Source of the DNA: JBCBKP01 sp038521625
GTDB taxonomy: Bacteria; Planctomycetota; Phycisphaerae; Phycisphaerales; UBA1924
Reading direction: 5' to 3'
Length of the DNA stretch: 64,000 nt
Assembly (NCBI GenBank): GCA_038521625.1
Contig: JBCBKP010000013.1
Coordinates: forward strand, 1 to 64,000
The notes under the pieces are model-generated. The model was not told where the DNA came from and searched no databases. It saw only the letters and a list, made by a program, of their open reading frames with translations. Each line of letters starts with the position of its first letter. Positions within the stretch are counted from its first letter, which is position 1. This document shows, in pieces, positions 17,269-26,418 of the stretch. The translations under genes and the position numbers were made by a program.

Positions 17269-17913
17269 CTATGGGCGGGCGAGTTGGAGCTCGAAGGACT
17301 CGCCGCCCCCCTCGAGCACGACGCGACGACCGGTGATGCGGGCTATGACGAGACCCCCCTCGAGTTCGTCCCCGACGCGGACCGTGCGCCCACTGATTCG
17401 GGCGGCCGCACGAGAGCCTGACATCACCGCCTCGAGCACCAGCGCATCGACCGTGCTCTGCAGCTCATCTCGCGCCTGTTGCCGCTGCGCGAGGGCCACG
17501 GCCTCGGTGCGTTCGTAGGGGTCCATCCCCGGAACGATCTCGTCGGCCTCGAGGCCCTCGGGCAGGCGGAACGCCGACGCGAGCAGGAACGGATCGCCCG
17601 AGCGCGCGATCCCGGTCAGGTCGTCGGAGCGCGATTCCTCGACCCGGTCGAGCGCCGCGAGCACGGTCCGCTCGTCCAGCTTGCCGGCCGCGTCGCCCGC
17701 GGCCGGGCCGGCCGCGAGATCCACCGCGACCTCCGACGCCCCCCGCGAGCCGCCGGTCGCGACCTGCCGCATGCCGAGCACCGCGAGCGCGGCCAGCCCG
17801 AAGACCAGCCCGATCGATACGTCGATGCGCGAGTACTTCTTTGCGGGCGCGGCGCCCTCGCCCCAGTCGGCGAGCACGCCCTGCGCGCGGCTGGTGTCGT
17901 TGGCCTCGTGCAT
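17269..17913 (-). CDS. pilP: PilP-like pilus assembly protein
   Basis: The 214-residue protein has a cytoplasmic N-terminus (to about residue 30), one membrane helix (VSIGLVFGLAALAVLGM), a long linker, and a C-terminal beta-rich module (RISGRTVRVGDELEGGLVIARITGRRVVLEGGGESFEL) like the HR/PilP domain of GspC and PilP. It probably joins the inner-membrane platform (PilN-PilO) to the secretin. It follows pilO by 3 bases. Classic PilP is a lipoprotein and this one is anchored by a helix, so it is GspC-like in layout. The call rests on position and the C-terminal fold pattern. Confidence 0.7.
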   Translation of the reverse strand: MHEANDTSRAQGVLADWGEGAAPAKKYSRIDVSIGLVFGLAALAVLGMRQVATGGSRGASEVAVDLAAGPAAGDAAGKLDERTVLAALDRVEESRSDDLTGIARSGDPFLLASAFRLPEGLEADEIVPGMDPYERTEAVALAQRQQARDELQSTVDALVLEAVMSGSRAAARISGRTVRVGDELEGGLVIARITGRRVVLEGGGESFELQLARP

Positions 17914-17916
17914 GGC

Positions 17917-18471
17917 TCAGCCCTCCGCCGACGCGACAGCGCCGCTCTCCTGGAAGTACACGCTGAGCGTGAACGTGATCGACAGGTCGCGCCCGTCGTC
18001 GCGCTCGCGCTTCAGCTCGAAGTCGGTGATCCTCGTCAGCCGGGGCAACGCCTCGAGCTGGAGCAGGAACCCGGCGAACTCCTCGAAGTTGCCGCTGGTC
18101 GTGAACTCGAGCGGCTGCTCGCGGTAGTCGGCCGCCGCCAGCGTGCGCCGCGTCTTGACCTCGGGCGGGTTCAGCCCCGCCGCGACCGCCAGCGTCGAGA
18201 CCCGCCGGACCACATCGTCGAGCTCGCGGCGGTTCGGCAGACGCTCCTCGATCCGGTCCACGCGCCGCTCGATCGCGACGTTGGCACGCTCGAGGTCCTC
18301 GTTCTTCGCCGTCTCCTCGCGGAGACGCTCGAGCTCGGCGCGCTTGGCGGAGATCTCCCCCTTGGCCCGCTCGATCGAGGCCCGCTGCGGCTTGAAGACG
18401 AGCAGGAAGCTCGCCAACGGGAGCCCGAGCAGCACCGCGATCAGGATGATCTTGCGGTTGCGGTCGTTCAT
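17917..18471 (-). CDS. pilO: PilO-like pilus assembly protein
   Basis: The 184-residue bitopic protein has a short N-terminus, a membrane helix (IILIAVLLGLPLASFLLVF), a coiled coil (residues about 30-75, IERAKGEISAKRAELERLREE) and a ferredoxin-like C-terminal domain with LEFTTSGNFEEFAGFLLQLEALPRLTRITDF, the PilO signature. It forms heterodimers with PilN at the inner membrane. Its ATG overlaps the pilN stop by 4 bases. Confidence 0.85.
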   Translation of the reverse strand: MNDRNRKIILIAVLLGLPLASFLLVFKPQRASIERAKGEISAKRAELERLREETAKNEDLERANVAIERRVDRIEERLPNRRELDDVVRRVSTLAVAAGLNPPEVKTRRTLAAADYREQPLEFTTSGNFEEFAGFLLQLEALPRLTRITDFELKRERDDGRDLSITFTLSVYFQESGAVASAEG

Positions 18472-19265
18472 CGCTCACCCTCCCCGAATCGCTCGGCGCC
18501 CGACGGGGCGCCGACCAGACGCAGACGCAGCGCGTCGGCGCCGTCGGCCTCGGCGCGGAGCTTCATGGTCACGCGGAAGCCGCGCAGGTCCAGGCCGTCG
18601 CGCTGCGCGTCGGCGATGAACTCGAGGTTCACCTCCCCGAACAGCGGGCTCTCGCCGATCGATCGCAGCAAATCGGCGACGCCGGTGTTGTCGCTCGCCT
18701 CCCCGTTGACCACGACCTCGTGCTCGAACCTCGGCGGCGGCACGCGACGCGGCGGCTCCTGCCCGGCGGGCTTGACCGTGGGCGACTTCTTCTCGTCCTG
18801 GTGCGACGGCGGCTTCACCCGGCGCCCGTTCAGCTCGACGCTCGTCAGCGCGACGCCGTCCGGCTGGCTGCGGAGCAGCTCGCCGAGCAGCACGCTCCGC
18901 GGGACCGGGTCCGCCAGCGCCGAGACGACGTCCGCCTTCTCCAGCAGCTTCTGCCGCCGCGCCTCGAGCTGGCGGAGCTGCTCGAGCTTCGCCGCCTCCG
19001 CGTCGTACGCCGCGGCGACCGCGCGCCGCTCACTGCGGACGCTGAGCCAGGCCCGGCTGTTGAACGCGAACGCGGCACCCGTCAGGACCAGCACCACGCC
19101 GAACAGCCCGAGCACGCCGATCGAGGCCCGCGCCTCGCGCTGGTCGCGCACGAAGTCCTCGGGCAGGAAGGTCGGACGCAGGACCGGGCGGAGCGCGCCA
19201 GCGACATCTTCGGCGCCCGCCTCGGGTTGCTTCGGGCCCGCGAGGCCCTTGCTGGTGATCGTCAT
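18468..19265 (-). CDS. pilN: PilN-like pilus assembly protein
   Basis: The 265-residue protein has a cytoplasmic N-terminus of about 48 residues, a membrane helix (GVLGLFGVVLVLTGAAFAF), a coiled coil and a periplasmic domain including LLGELLRSQPDGVALTSVELNGRRV. Classic PilN carries a short PilM-binding motif at the N-terminus; here the N-terminus is longer and I cannot identify that motif. A Pro-, Lys- and Gln-rich insertion (about residues 155-180) splits the periplasmic domain. Order and overlap with pilO support the assignment. Confidence 0.8.
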   Translation of the reverse strand: MTITSKGLAGPKQPEAGAEDVAGALRPVLRPTFLPEDFVRDQREARASIGVLGLFGVVLVLTGAAFAFNSRAWLSVRSERRAVAAAYDAEAAKLEQLRQLEARRQKLLEKADVVSALADPVPRSVLLGELLRSQPDGVALTSVELNGRRVKPPSHQDEKKSPTVKPAGQEPPRRVPPPRFEHEVVVNGEASDNTGVADLLRSIGESPLFGEVNLEFIADAQRDGLDLRGFRVTMKLRAEADGADALRLRLVGAPSGAERFGEGER

Positions 19266-19289
19266 CGCTCGCTCCTTCCCGATCGCGTG

Positions 19290-20270
19290 TCAGAGATCGG
19301 TCGGCCCCAGGCACAGACCGAGCGCCACCGCCCACGCGAGCGGGCGGTCGACGCGCGGACCCTTGGGCGTCCACGGCGCGCCCATGACCACAGGGACCTC
19401 CAGCGTGCGCCCGAGCGCCTCGGCGATCGAGCCGTTCGCGGCCTCGCCCACCAGGGCCGCACGCTCCGGCGTGCGCTGCGCGCCGATCGAAGACTGGTAC
19501 CGAGCGCACAGCGCGATCTCGTCGCATAGCGCGTCGTCCGGCGTCTCGCCGTCGCTCTCGACCGAACGCGCGAAGAGCAATTCTCCGGGCGTGGCCACGA
19601 TCACGTTGGTGCGCCCCGCGCCGATGTCGATGAGCATCGTCGGCGATTCGTACGGGCGGTCGTTCTCGTCGCGGACGAGGCTCGAACCGGCGTGCCAGAG
19701 CGCGTGCAGCTCGCTGTGCGCCGCGACCGGCTTCAGACGCGCCGCCTTCATCGCCTGCATGAGACGCACGACGAACGCGCGGCTCGTCGCGACGCAGATC
19801 GATTCGAGCTTGCTGCCGCGCTCGCTCCCCTGGACCTGCTCGACGCGGCAGATCATCTGACCAGGCTCCAGCCCGGCCTGCTCGGAGAGCGCCCGCGCCG
19901 CCTCGTCCGCGAGCTCGACCGGGGATTCGGCCCGCCCGAGCTGCAGGTGCTTGCACAGCGTCTGCCCCGCCGGGATCGAGAACGCCGTCCGACGCCCCTT
20001 CACGCCCGCCCTGCCCGCGAGCTTCGGCAGCTGATCGAGCTGCCAGAGCAGCCGATCGGTCGGCCGCTCGAGCAGCTCGGGCGGCGTCGCCAGTTCGGTC
20101 GGCTTCCAGGAACTCGGCGCCACGCCGCTCTTGCCGTCGGCGCGGAGCACACGCAGCCCGGTGACGCCGAAGTCGATCGCGGCGCCGACGCCGGTGGCCT
20201 GCTTCGCGCCCGCCGGCTTCTCGCCTGACCGCTTGGACGACTGCTTGGTTCGTTCGAGCGTCGCTGGCAT
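19290..20270 (-). CDS. pilM: PilM-like actin-fold pilus assembly protein
   Basis: PilM is a cytoplasmic actin/FtsA-like ATPase that docks on PilN. The 326-residue protein has AAIDFGVTGLRVLRAD (phosphate 1 loop), ELADEAARALSEQ, and the second nucleotide loop MLIDIGAGRTNVIVATPGELLFARS. It ends with ARYQSSIGAQRTPERAALVGEAA and a short C-terminus. A basic N-terminal extension of about 27 residues precedes the fold. GGGGGAGG lies about 8 bases before the ATG. It is the first gene of the pil operon. Confidence 0.85.
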   Translation of the reverse strand: MPATLERTKQSSKRSGEKPAGAKQATGVGAAIDFGVTGLRVLRADGKSGVAPSSWKPTELATPPELLERPTDRLLWQLDQLPKLAGRAGVKGRRTAFSIPAGQTLCKHLQLGRAESPVELADEAARALSEQAGLEPGQMICRVEQVQGSERGSKLESICVATSRAFVVRLMQAMKAARLKPVAAHSELHALWHAGSSLVRDENDRPYESPTMLIDIGAGRTNVIVATPGELLFARSVESDGETPDDALCDEIALCARYQSSIGAQRTPERAALVGEAANGSIAEALGRTLEVPVVMGAPWTPKGPRVDRPLAWAVALGLCLGPTDL

Positions 20271-20379
20271 GGACAGCCCTCCCCCGATACGGGACCTCGT
20301 CCCTGACATCGGTGGAAGGGCCGCGCCACTTCGCCCGCCGCCGCGCGGCACGCCCGATTGGGTGGACTGGGAAAGCCCG

Positions 20380-21135
20380 CTACACCGCCGCGATCAGCTC
20401 GTCCGCTTTTTCGCGGACCCCGCGACCGATCTCGGCCAGCCGATCCAGGGCCCGTGGCAGGTCCCATCCCTGCTTCTCGCGGTCGCCGGTCCGGTTGCTG
20501 ATCACCCGGATCTCGGCGAACGGCGGGCGGCCGGTTCCGAGGAGCCTGCACAGGGTGTGCCCGACCGCCGCGCCCTCCATCGCCTCGACGCCGGCGCCGG
20601 TCTCTCGGACGAGACGCGCCGAGAGCTCGTCCGTCCCGGAGCAGCTCGAGACCGTCGCGATGTCCGCCTCGGCGTCGACCATCGGGCCAAGCAACCCGGC
20701 GAGCCCCGCGTGGCCCGGCACGCCGTCGTCTCCGGCCTCGGACGGCGGGAATCCCAGCAGACCCAACGGCCGCCAGGCATCGGCGGTCCGCAGGCCCTCG
20801 TCGGCATACAGGCTCCGTCGAGCCAGAGCCGCCGCCCCGATCGGAAGGACCTCGGAATCGGTCGAACCACCTATGCCCAGGCTCAGGACGACCCGGTGGC
20901 GGTCCGCGTCGAAGGTCTTGGCGAGCCCGGCCGAGGCGTTCGCCTTACCAACGCCCGTCAGCAGCAGGTCTGTTCGCGGGTCGATCGGGTGGATCACCCA
21001 CGAACCAGCGAGCTGGGCCGGTAAATCCTCGATTCCCAGGATCGCCGTGGCTTCGGCGGGCGCCGCGACGACAATAAGGATGTGTTGATGACTTTGTCGC
21101 AGGGCGGATGTCGGATTCTCGTTGTCGCCACTCAT
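20380..21135 (-). CDS. mqnB: Futalosine hydrolase
   Basis: The enzyme cleaves futalosine to dehypoxanthine futalosine and hypoxanthine in the alternative menaquinone pathway. The 251-residue nucleoside-phosphorylase-fold protein has ILIVVAAPAEA, GVGKANASAGLA, VLSLGIGGS, GVEAMEGAAVGHTLC (catalytic Glu region) and IRVISNRTGDREKQGWDLPRAL, the last being characteristic of MqnB rather than MTA/SAH nucleosidases. The ATG at 21135 is chosen over an upstream in-frame start with a poor leader. It diverges from the membrane-fusion protein gene. It implies respiration with menaquinone. Confidence 0.85.
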   Translation of the reverse strand: MSGDNENPTSALRQSHQHILIVVAAPAEATAILGIEDLPAQLAGSWVIHPIDPRTDLLLTGVGKANASAGLAKTFDADRHRVVLSLGIGGSTDSEVLPIGAAALARRSLYADEGLRTADAWRPLGLLGFPPSEAGDDGVPGHAGLAGLLGPMVDAEADIATVSSCSGTDELSARLVRETGAGVEAMEGAAVGHTLCRLLGTGRPPFAEIRVISNRTGDREKQGWDLPRALDRLAEIGRGVREKADELIAAV

Positions 21136-21249
21136 CGATTTCCGATCGGTTGACGAAACAAGAAGGGCAGCGCATCCGTTGCGAATCACGCCCGCGCTAC
21201 GCTTTCATCGGCCCGCACGTCGCCAGCCGACGCCGGAAGGACGCAATAT

Positions 21250-22944
21250 ATGACCCGCCCCCGTACGCTCGCCGGCCTCGCAATGGCCGCCCTCGGATCG
21301 CTCGCCCTGCTCGGATGTGACCGAGGGGCGGACGCCGCGGCCTCGCCGGACATGGTGCAGGTCTCCGTGCGGAGCTTCGAGATGGGCACGCTCGCGAGCG
21401 GCGAGCTCACGGCGAGGACCTCGGTCGAGCTGCGCAGCGGCGTTGATCAGCAGACCACGATCGTCGACATCGTCGACGAGGGCTCGCGGGTCTCGCAGGG
21501 CGACGTGCTGGTCCGTCTCAACAGCGACAACATCGACCGCGAGATCGAAGAGGAAGAGAACCAGCTCACCGAGGCCAAGCTGAACCTCGACTCGGCGATC
21601 GCCTCGTACGAGATCCAGGTCGGCGACAACGAGGCCAACCTCAAGCGGGCCCAGGAGGCGCTCGAGCTCGCCGAGCTCGCCCTCGAGCAGTGGATCCGCG
21701 GCGACGATCCGAAGAAGATCCACGAGCTCAAGACCAAGATCGAGGCCGCCGAGCGCGAAGTCACTCGGATGTCGAACAAGGTCATCAAGAACAAGGAGCT
21801 CCTCGATCGGGAGTTCCTCAGCCTCGACGAGTTCGAGCGCGACGAGATCGACTTCGAGCGGCGCAAGGCCGAACTGGCGACGGCCGAGATGGACAAGACC
21901 GTCTACCTCGACTATCAGCAGAAGAAGGATCGGCAGGAGAAGCTCAGCGACGTCGACGACAAGAAGCGCGAGCTCGAGCGCGTCAAGCAGACCAACGAGA
22001 TCAACCTGAAGCGGCGTGAGTCCGACGTCGCGAACCGCCGTGTGCAGTACAACCGCCGGCTCGAGCGGCTCCAGTACTGGCAGGACCAGCTCGCGGCCTG
22101 CACCGTGACCGCCTCGACCGAGGGGCTCGTGATCTACGGCTCCACCGCCGAGGCCTCGGGACGCCCGTGGGACAACGAGGGCCCGCTCGCGGTCGGCAGC
22201 CAGGTCCGCAAGAACGACCTGCTCATCGTGCTCCCCGATACCTCGGCGATGGTCGCCGAGGTCAAGGTCCACGAGAGCCTCGCGGGACGCATCCGCCCGG
22301 GCCAGACCGCCCGGGTGAAGGTCGAGGCCGCGGGTGACCAGAGCTTCGCCGGGCGCGTCGAGTCGATCGGCGTGCTCGCCGAGGGCGGCGGCTGGCGCGA
22401 CCCGAACCGTCGCGAGTACACCGTCCGGGTCGCGATCGACGCGAGCGAGGACATCTCGGCGCTCAAGCCGTCGATGCGCTGCGAGTCCGACATTGTGATG
22501 GCCGTCGTCGAGGATGCGGTCACCGTGCCGGTGCAGGCTGTCTTCGCCCGCGACCAGCTCCGCTACGTCTACGTGCCCCAGGGCAACGGGAAGTTCATCG
22601 AGCGTCCGGTCAACCTCGGACGCCGCTCGGACCTCTGGGCCGAGATCCGGGCCGGCCTCGGGGCCGACGAGACCGTCCTGGTCCGCGAGCCCAGCCCCGC
22701 CGAGGTGCTCGACCGCGAGTTCGGCGAAGAAGAGCTCAAGGTCGCGGGGTACACCCTCGAGGTCGACGAGAACACCGGCCAGACCAAGATCGTCCGCGAG
22801 CGCCCGAGCTGGGGCTCACGCCCGGCGCGTCGTTCGGCCTCGGCCTCCGGCCGCCCCACCGCGGCGGCATCGGCCAAGCCCGCCGAGGTCAAGCCCGAGC
22901 CCGAGCGCGCCGCCGAGACCGAGACGATCCCGACCAGCGAGTGA
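21250..22944 (+). CDS. HlyD/RND-type membrane-fusion lipoprotein
   Basis: This 564-residue periplasmic adaptor begins with a lipoprotein signal (MTRPRTLAGLAMAALGSLALLGC, lipobox LLGC). A biotinyl-lipoyl half-motif (VDIVDEGSRVSQGDVLVRL) follows, then a very long charged coiled-coil hairpin (about residues 95-290) and the second lipoyl half (ACTVTASTEGLVIYG). Beta-barrel and membrane-proximal domains (MVAEVKVHESLAGRIRPGQTARVKVEA) and an Ala/Pro/Glu tail complete it. It would link an inner-membrane ABC or RND pump to an outer-membrane channel. No permease or channel gene is adjacent; the MacB-like ATPase at 38836 is a possible partner only by analogy. Confidence 0.85.
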   Translation: MTRPRTLAGLAMAALGSLALLGCDRGADAAASPDMVQVSVRSFEMGTLASGELTARTSVELRSGVDQQTTIVDIVDEGSRVSQGDVLVRLNSDNIDREIEEEENQLTEAKLNLDSAIASYEIQVGDNEANLKRAQEALELAELALEQWIRGDDPKKIHELKTKIEAAEREVTRMSNKVIKNKELLDREFLSLDEFERDEIDFERRKAELATAEMDKTVYLDYQQKKDRQEKLSDVDDKKRELERVKQTNEINLKRRESDVANRRVQYNRRLERLQYWQDQLAACTVTASTEGLVIYGSTAEASGRPWDNEGPLAVGSQVRKNDLLIVLPDTSAMVAEVKVHESLAGRIRPGQTARVKVEAAGDQSFAGRVESIGVLAEGGGWRDPNRREYTVRVAIDASEDISALKPSMRCESDIVMAVVEDAVTVPVQAVFARDQLRYVYVPQGNGKFIERPVNLGRRSDLWAEIRAGLGADETVLVREPSPAEVLDREFGEEELKVAGYTLEVDENTGQTKIVRERPSWGSRPARRSASASGRPTAAASAKPAEVKPEPERAAETETIPTSE

Positions 22945-22963
22945 TCGGGTCCGGAGCCCGGAT
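22944..22963. terminator. Weak hairpin between convergent genes
   Basis: ATCGGG and CCCGGAT can pair, with one bulged base, around TCCGGA in the 42-base gap between the fusion-protein gene and the HD-GYP gene. It is imperfect and has no T-run. Confidence 0.25.
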
Positions 22964-22986
22964 CGACGCCTAGCCCTCGCCGCGCC

Positions 22987-24192
22987 TCACGCGGCCTCCG
23001 GCTCGGCCTCCGCTTCCTGCTCCTCCTCGTACCGCTGCATGTCGGCCGGGGTGAAGTTCAGGGCGCCGACGTCGTCGCTCCCGACTCGGATGATCGAGAG
23101 CCCGCCCTCCTCCGCGAGATCGATCGGGATCGCCCCCGAGTCCTCGAGGGAGTCGAGCGGCTGCACGACCGGGTTGCACGGGTCGTCCGGGCGGAAGTCG
23201 GTCACCACGCAGTCCTGACCCGAGCTGATCGTCACGATCGTTCCCGGCGGATACGGAGGGACGACCGCGAGGAGCGCGCGGAAGATCGTCTGATCGATGC
23301 CGTGGCGGTGGACATCGTTCCGCATCAGGTCCAGCGTTTCGATCACGCTGCGACGCTGTTCCCCGTCGTCACGCAGGCGCTCGAACAGCTCGGCACAGCC
23401 GACGATGCGCGCGAAGATGTGGATGTTCCGCCCGGTGACCGCGACGAGCTCGCCGCTGCCGGCTCGCCGGGCCGGATAGCCCGAGCCGTCGAAGCGCTGA
23501 TGGTGATTCAGCACGGTCGCCGACGCGGCCGGCGGGATGTTGGATTGCACGATCTCGTAGCCCAGCAGCACATGGCGGCGCCACTCCGGGTCGGTCTCGT
23601 CGCGGTGCCGCTCCCAGCGCTCGATCACCTCCGGCGCCAGGCGGGGCACGCCGATGTCGTGCACCAGTGCCGCCAGGCCCAGCGGCCCGACGTCGCGCGC
23701 GTGCTGCGAATCCAGCTTCGGCCGCTCACGGATGAGATACGCGTCCAGGCGCGAGGCCATCAGCAGGCTGACGAACGCGATGTTCGAGGCCCGCGCCGCG
23801 AGCGGGTTCGACGGGAAGACGAACTCCTGCACGTGCAGCGCGGCCCGGCCGAGACCCGCGATGCACTCGGCGAGGTTGTCGCCGGCGGCCTGAGCCTGCG
23901 AGAAGTCGGGCTTCTCCATCGAGCGGGCCACCCGATCGAACAGCGCCTGGGCCGCCTGGGCCGCCTGCGCCCGACGCTGGTGAAGCGCCGACGAGACGAA
24001 CATCTGCAGCCCGTCGAGCTTGGGGTGCCGGGCCCAGATCTCGGGAAGCCCCATCTCGCGCACGCGGTCGACCGTGCTCTGCTCGAGCTTCACGCCCGGC
24101 TTCAGGATGACCGCGTCCGGGCGGCTGGGGTGATAGATCGGGAGCGCAAGCTCCATGCCGGCGTGGGCGTGTTCGGGCCGTATCCGCAGCAT
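22987..24192 (-). CDS. HD-GYP domain protein (putative c-di-GMP phosphodiesterase)
   Basis: The 401-residue protein has a DUF3391-like N-terminal region (MLRIRPEHAHAGMELALPIYHP, then VILKPGVKLEQSTVDRVREMG) and a helical linker. The HD-GYP domain contains LAALVHDIGVPRL (metal-binding HD), RRHVLLGYEIV, LNHHQRFDGSGYP (HHxxxDGSGYP) and GRNIHIFARIVGCAELFERL. A C-terminal region of about 90 residues includes a beta-rich PPGTIVTISSG segment. It probably hydrolyses cyclic di-GMP. The ATG at 24192 is preferred because GGGGGA lies 7 bases before it. The gene sits alone between convergent and tandem neighbours. Confidence 0.85.
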   Translation of the reverse strand: MLRIRPEHAHAGMELALPIYHPSRPDAVILKPGVKLEQSTVDRVREMGLPEIWARHPKLDGLQMFVSSALHQRRAQAAQAAQALFDRVARSMEKPDFSQAQAAGDNLAECIAGLGRAALHVQEFVFPSNPLAARASNIAFVSLLMASRLDAYLIRERPKLDSQHARDVGPLGLAALVHDIGVPRLAPEVIERWERHRDETDPEWRRHVLLGYEIVQSNIPPAASATVLNHHQRFDGSGYPARRAGSGELVAVTGRNIHIFARIVGCAELFERLRDDGEQRRSVIETLDLMRNDVHRHGIDQTIFRALLAVVPPYPPGTIVTISSGQDCVVTDFRPDDPCNPVVQPLDSLEDSGAIPIDLAEEGGLSIIRVGSDDVGALNFTPADMQRYEEEQEAEAEPEAA

Positions 24193-24261
24193 CGTCGGTC
24201 CCCCGTCGCTCGGGAAACCATCGGTCACGCCGGGCCGGCGCTGAACCGAGCGGCGCGCGAA

Positions 24262-25374
24262 TCACCCCCCGCCTTGCGGCGGGACGACGTCCAGCCCCAC
24301 CACGCCCATGTAGATCACGTAGCTTGCCACCAGCACGAGCCCCTCGGTCCGAGAAAGGCCGCGCCGCGTCGTGAGCATCACGAGCATCGCGACCGTGAAC
24401 CCCGCGCACACCGCCAGGTCGCGGATGGCGCTCTCGGGGATCGGCAGCGGGTTCACCAGGCTCGCGATCCCGAGAACGCAGAGCAGGTTGAATGTGTTCG
24501 AGCCGAGCACGTTGCCGACCGCGATCTCGGCGTGACCCCGGCGCGCCGCCTGAATCGAGAGGGCGAGCTCGGGCAGGCTCGTCCCGATCGCGATCACCGT
24601 CAGGCCGATCACCAGGTCCGGGATGTTCAGCGCCGCCGCCACGATCACCGAGCCGTCGACCATCGCCTGGGCGCCGAGGATCAGCGAGGCGATCCCGAGC
24701 ACGACCAGCGAGAGATCCACGAGCGTCCGGGAGGCCGGGGCGTCGGTCGCCGGCGGCTGCCCCTTCTCGAACTCCTCCTCGAGCTCCCCCTTGTCGAGCT
24801 TGCCCGCGACGGCGTTGTACGTCACGTACGCGGCGAGCCCGACGACGAGGGCGACGCCCTCGGGCCGACCGATGAGCCCGACCAGGCCCTCCCCGGGCTC
24901 GCGCAGCCCGGTGAATCGGTCGAGCATCAGCACGAGCACCACGCCGGTGATCGCGACAACCAGCGGCGCGTCGATCCGGACGACGGACTTGTCGACCGGG
25001 ATCCGGATCACGAGCGCCGTCACTCCCAGGATCAGCCCGACGTTGGCGATGTTCGAGCCCAGGACATTCCCGACGGCGAGGTCGCCCTTGTCACGGAGCG
25101 TCGCGCCGATCCCCGCCGCCAGCTCGGGCAGGCTCGTCCCGAACGCGACCACGGTGACCCCGATCAGGAACGGCGAGACGCCGAGGTGCCGGGCGAGGTG
25201 GACCGCCCCGTGGATGAGATCGTCCGCCCCCTTCACCAGCAGCACCAGCCCGATGGCGATCGCCAGGCCGCTGACCGCCAGGCGTGCCCCGTTCTCCTCC
25301 GGGAAGCCCAGCGCCGCCAGCGCCCCGGCGGCCGCGAGGCAGACCAGGGACAGGATGCGGTAGGCGTTGGGCAT
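24262..25374 (-). CDS. CaCA-family Na+/Ca2+ exchanger (YrbG-like)
   Basis: The 370-residue protein has about ten membrane helices and the two inverted alpha-repeats of the family: GVTVVAFGTSLPELAAGI with VGNVLGSNIANVGLILG, and GLTVIAIGTSLPELALSI with VGNVLGSNTFNLLCVLG. A charged cytoplasmic loop (KLDKGELEEEFEKGQPP) lies between the halves. It exchanges Ca2+ for Na+ or H+ at the inner membrane. The ATG at 25374 places the first helix near the N-terminus. It lies about 80 bases after the lipoprotein gene on the same strand and may be the last gene of that operon. Confidence 0.9.
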   Translation of the reverse strand: MPNAYRILSLVCLAAAGALAALGFPEENGARLAVSGLAIAIGLVLLVKGADDLIHGAVHLARHLGVSPFLIGVTVVAFGTSLPELAAGIGATLRDKGDLAVGNVLGSNIANVGLILGVTALVIRIPVDKSVVRIDAPLVVAITGVVLVLMLDRFTGLREPGEGLVGLIGRPEGVALVVGLAAYVTYNAVAGKLDKGELEEEFEKGQPPATDAPASRTLVDLSLVVLGIASLILGAQAMVDGSVIVAAALNIPDLVIGLTVIAIGTSLPELALSIQAARRGHAEIAVGNVLGSNTFNLLCVLGIASLVNPLPIPESAIRDLAVCAGFTVAMLVMLTTRRGLSRTEGLVLVASYVIYMGVVGLDVVPPQGGG

Positions 25375-25455
25375 AAAGCGAGGCAGCGGTTCGCGCGTGA
25401 AGCGGAGCGGTCGGCCCGGACTCACGCCCGACACGCGGATCTTTGCGTCCAGAGC

Positions 25456-26418
25456 TTATCGGTCGATCGGGGTCCCGGCGGCGACGGAGAGATCACGGGG
25501 CGTCGGCCGCGATCTCTCGAAGATCAGGATCCGCCGGACCCCACGCCCCGAGTCGGGCCCGAGCAGCAGCGTGCCGAGCGTCGGCGGCGGCGGTGGCGGC
25601 TCGTCCGAGGCTTCGTCCTCCGCCGGCTGGTCGGGCCCGTCCGGATCCTCCGCCTCCTCCATCTCATCCAAGTCGTCGGCTGGCTCGGGCGGGGGCGCGA
25701 GGATCGAGTCGATGATCGCGGCCCAGTCCGCCTCGGGGCGCTCGGGGACCAGCACCAGCGATTCTCCGTCCGCCAGCGCGGTCTCGAACGCGAGAGATCG
25801 CAGAGGCAGGCCCTGCTGAACCGGACGCAGCGACTCGAGCCCGGCGGGTCGCAGCGGGCTCCGCACGCCCGGGCGGTTGCTCCCGCGCCACTGCGGCAGA
25901 AGATCGACGCGCAGGTCGACCGTCGGACGCCCGTCGCGGGCCGCGGGCTCGAGCCAGGACCGGACCAAGAGCGCCGGGCGGCCCGGCTCCAGCGGCGCGA
26001 CGCCCGCGCCGGCGAAGTCGGGCGCCTCCGTCAGCACCGACGATCGTGCCGCGATCGACCAGTCGGTCGGCTCGCCCATCGATCGCCGCTCGGTCGTGAT
26101 CGTCAGCGGCTCGACCGCACGGTCGATCGCCTCGAGGAGCCGCCCGTCGACGCGGTACGCACGCAGGCCCTCGCGCCGGAGATCCGGCGCGGCCCGGACG
26201 TCGCGCGACGGATCCTCCAGCAGAACGAGCGCGCTCGCGAGCGCCGCGGGGTCGTCGCGAACCGTGACGATCCGGAGGAGCAGACCGGGCGCGAGCCGTT
26301 CGGGCGACGCGGTCGCCGCGTCGGTCTGCGCGGGCGCCGGCTCGCGCTCGGGCGAACCACAGCCGCCCACGACGACCGCGGCCAGGAGCGGCACCGCGCG
26401 GCGGGGTCGGCGTCGCAT
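25456..26418 (-). CDS. Lipoprotein of unknown function
   Basis: The 320-residue protein has a lipoprotein signal (MRRRPRRAVPLLAAVVVGGC, lipobox VGGC at residues 17-20). The mature part contains LLLRIVTVRDDPAALASALVLLEDPSR, an acidic and Pro-rich stretch (EPADDLDEMEEAEDPDG...EPPPPPP) and a C-terminal strand set (GRGVRRILIFERSRPTP). No family is recognised. Its ATG overlaps the stop of the LOG gene by one base (TGATG), so the two are translationally coupled. Confidence 0.7.
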   Translation of the reverse strand: MRRRPRRAVPLLAAVVVGGCGSPEREPAPAQTDAATASPERLAPGLLLRIVTVRDDPAALASALVLLEDPSRDVRAAPDLRREGLRAYRVDGRLLEAIDRAVEPLTITTERRSMGEPTDWSIAARSSVLTEAPDFAGAGVAPLEPGRPALLVRSWLEPAARDGRPTVDLRVDLLPQWRGSNRPGVRSPLRPAGLESLRPVQQGLPLRSLAFETALADGESLVLVPERPEADWAAIIDSILAPPPEPADDLDEMEEAEDPDGPDQPAEDEASDEPPPPPPTLGTLLLGPDSGRGVRRILIFERSRPTPRDLSVAAGTPIDR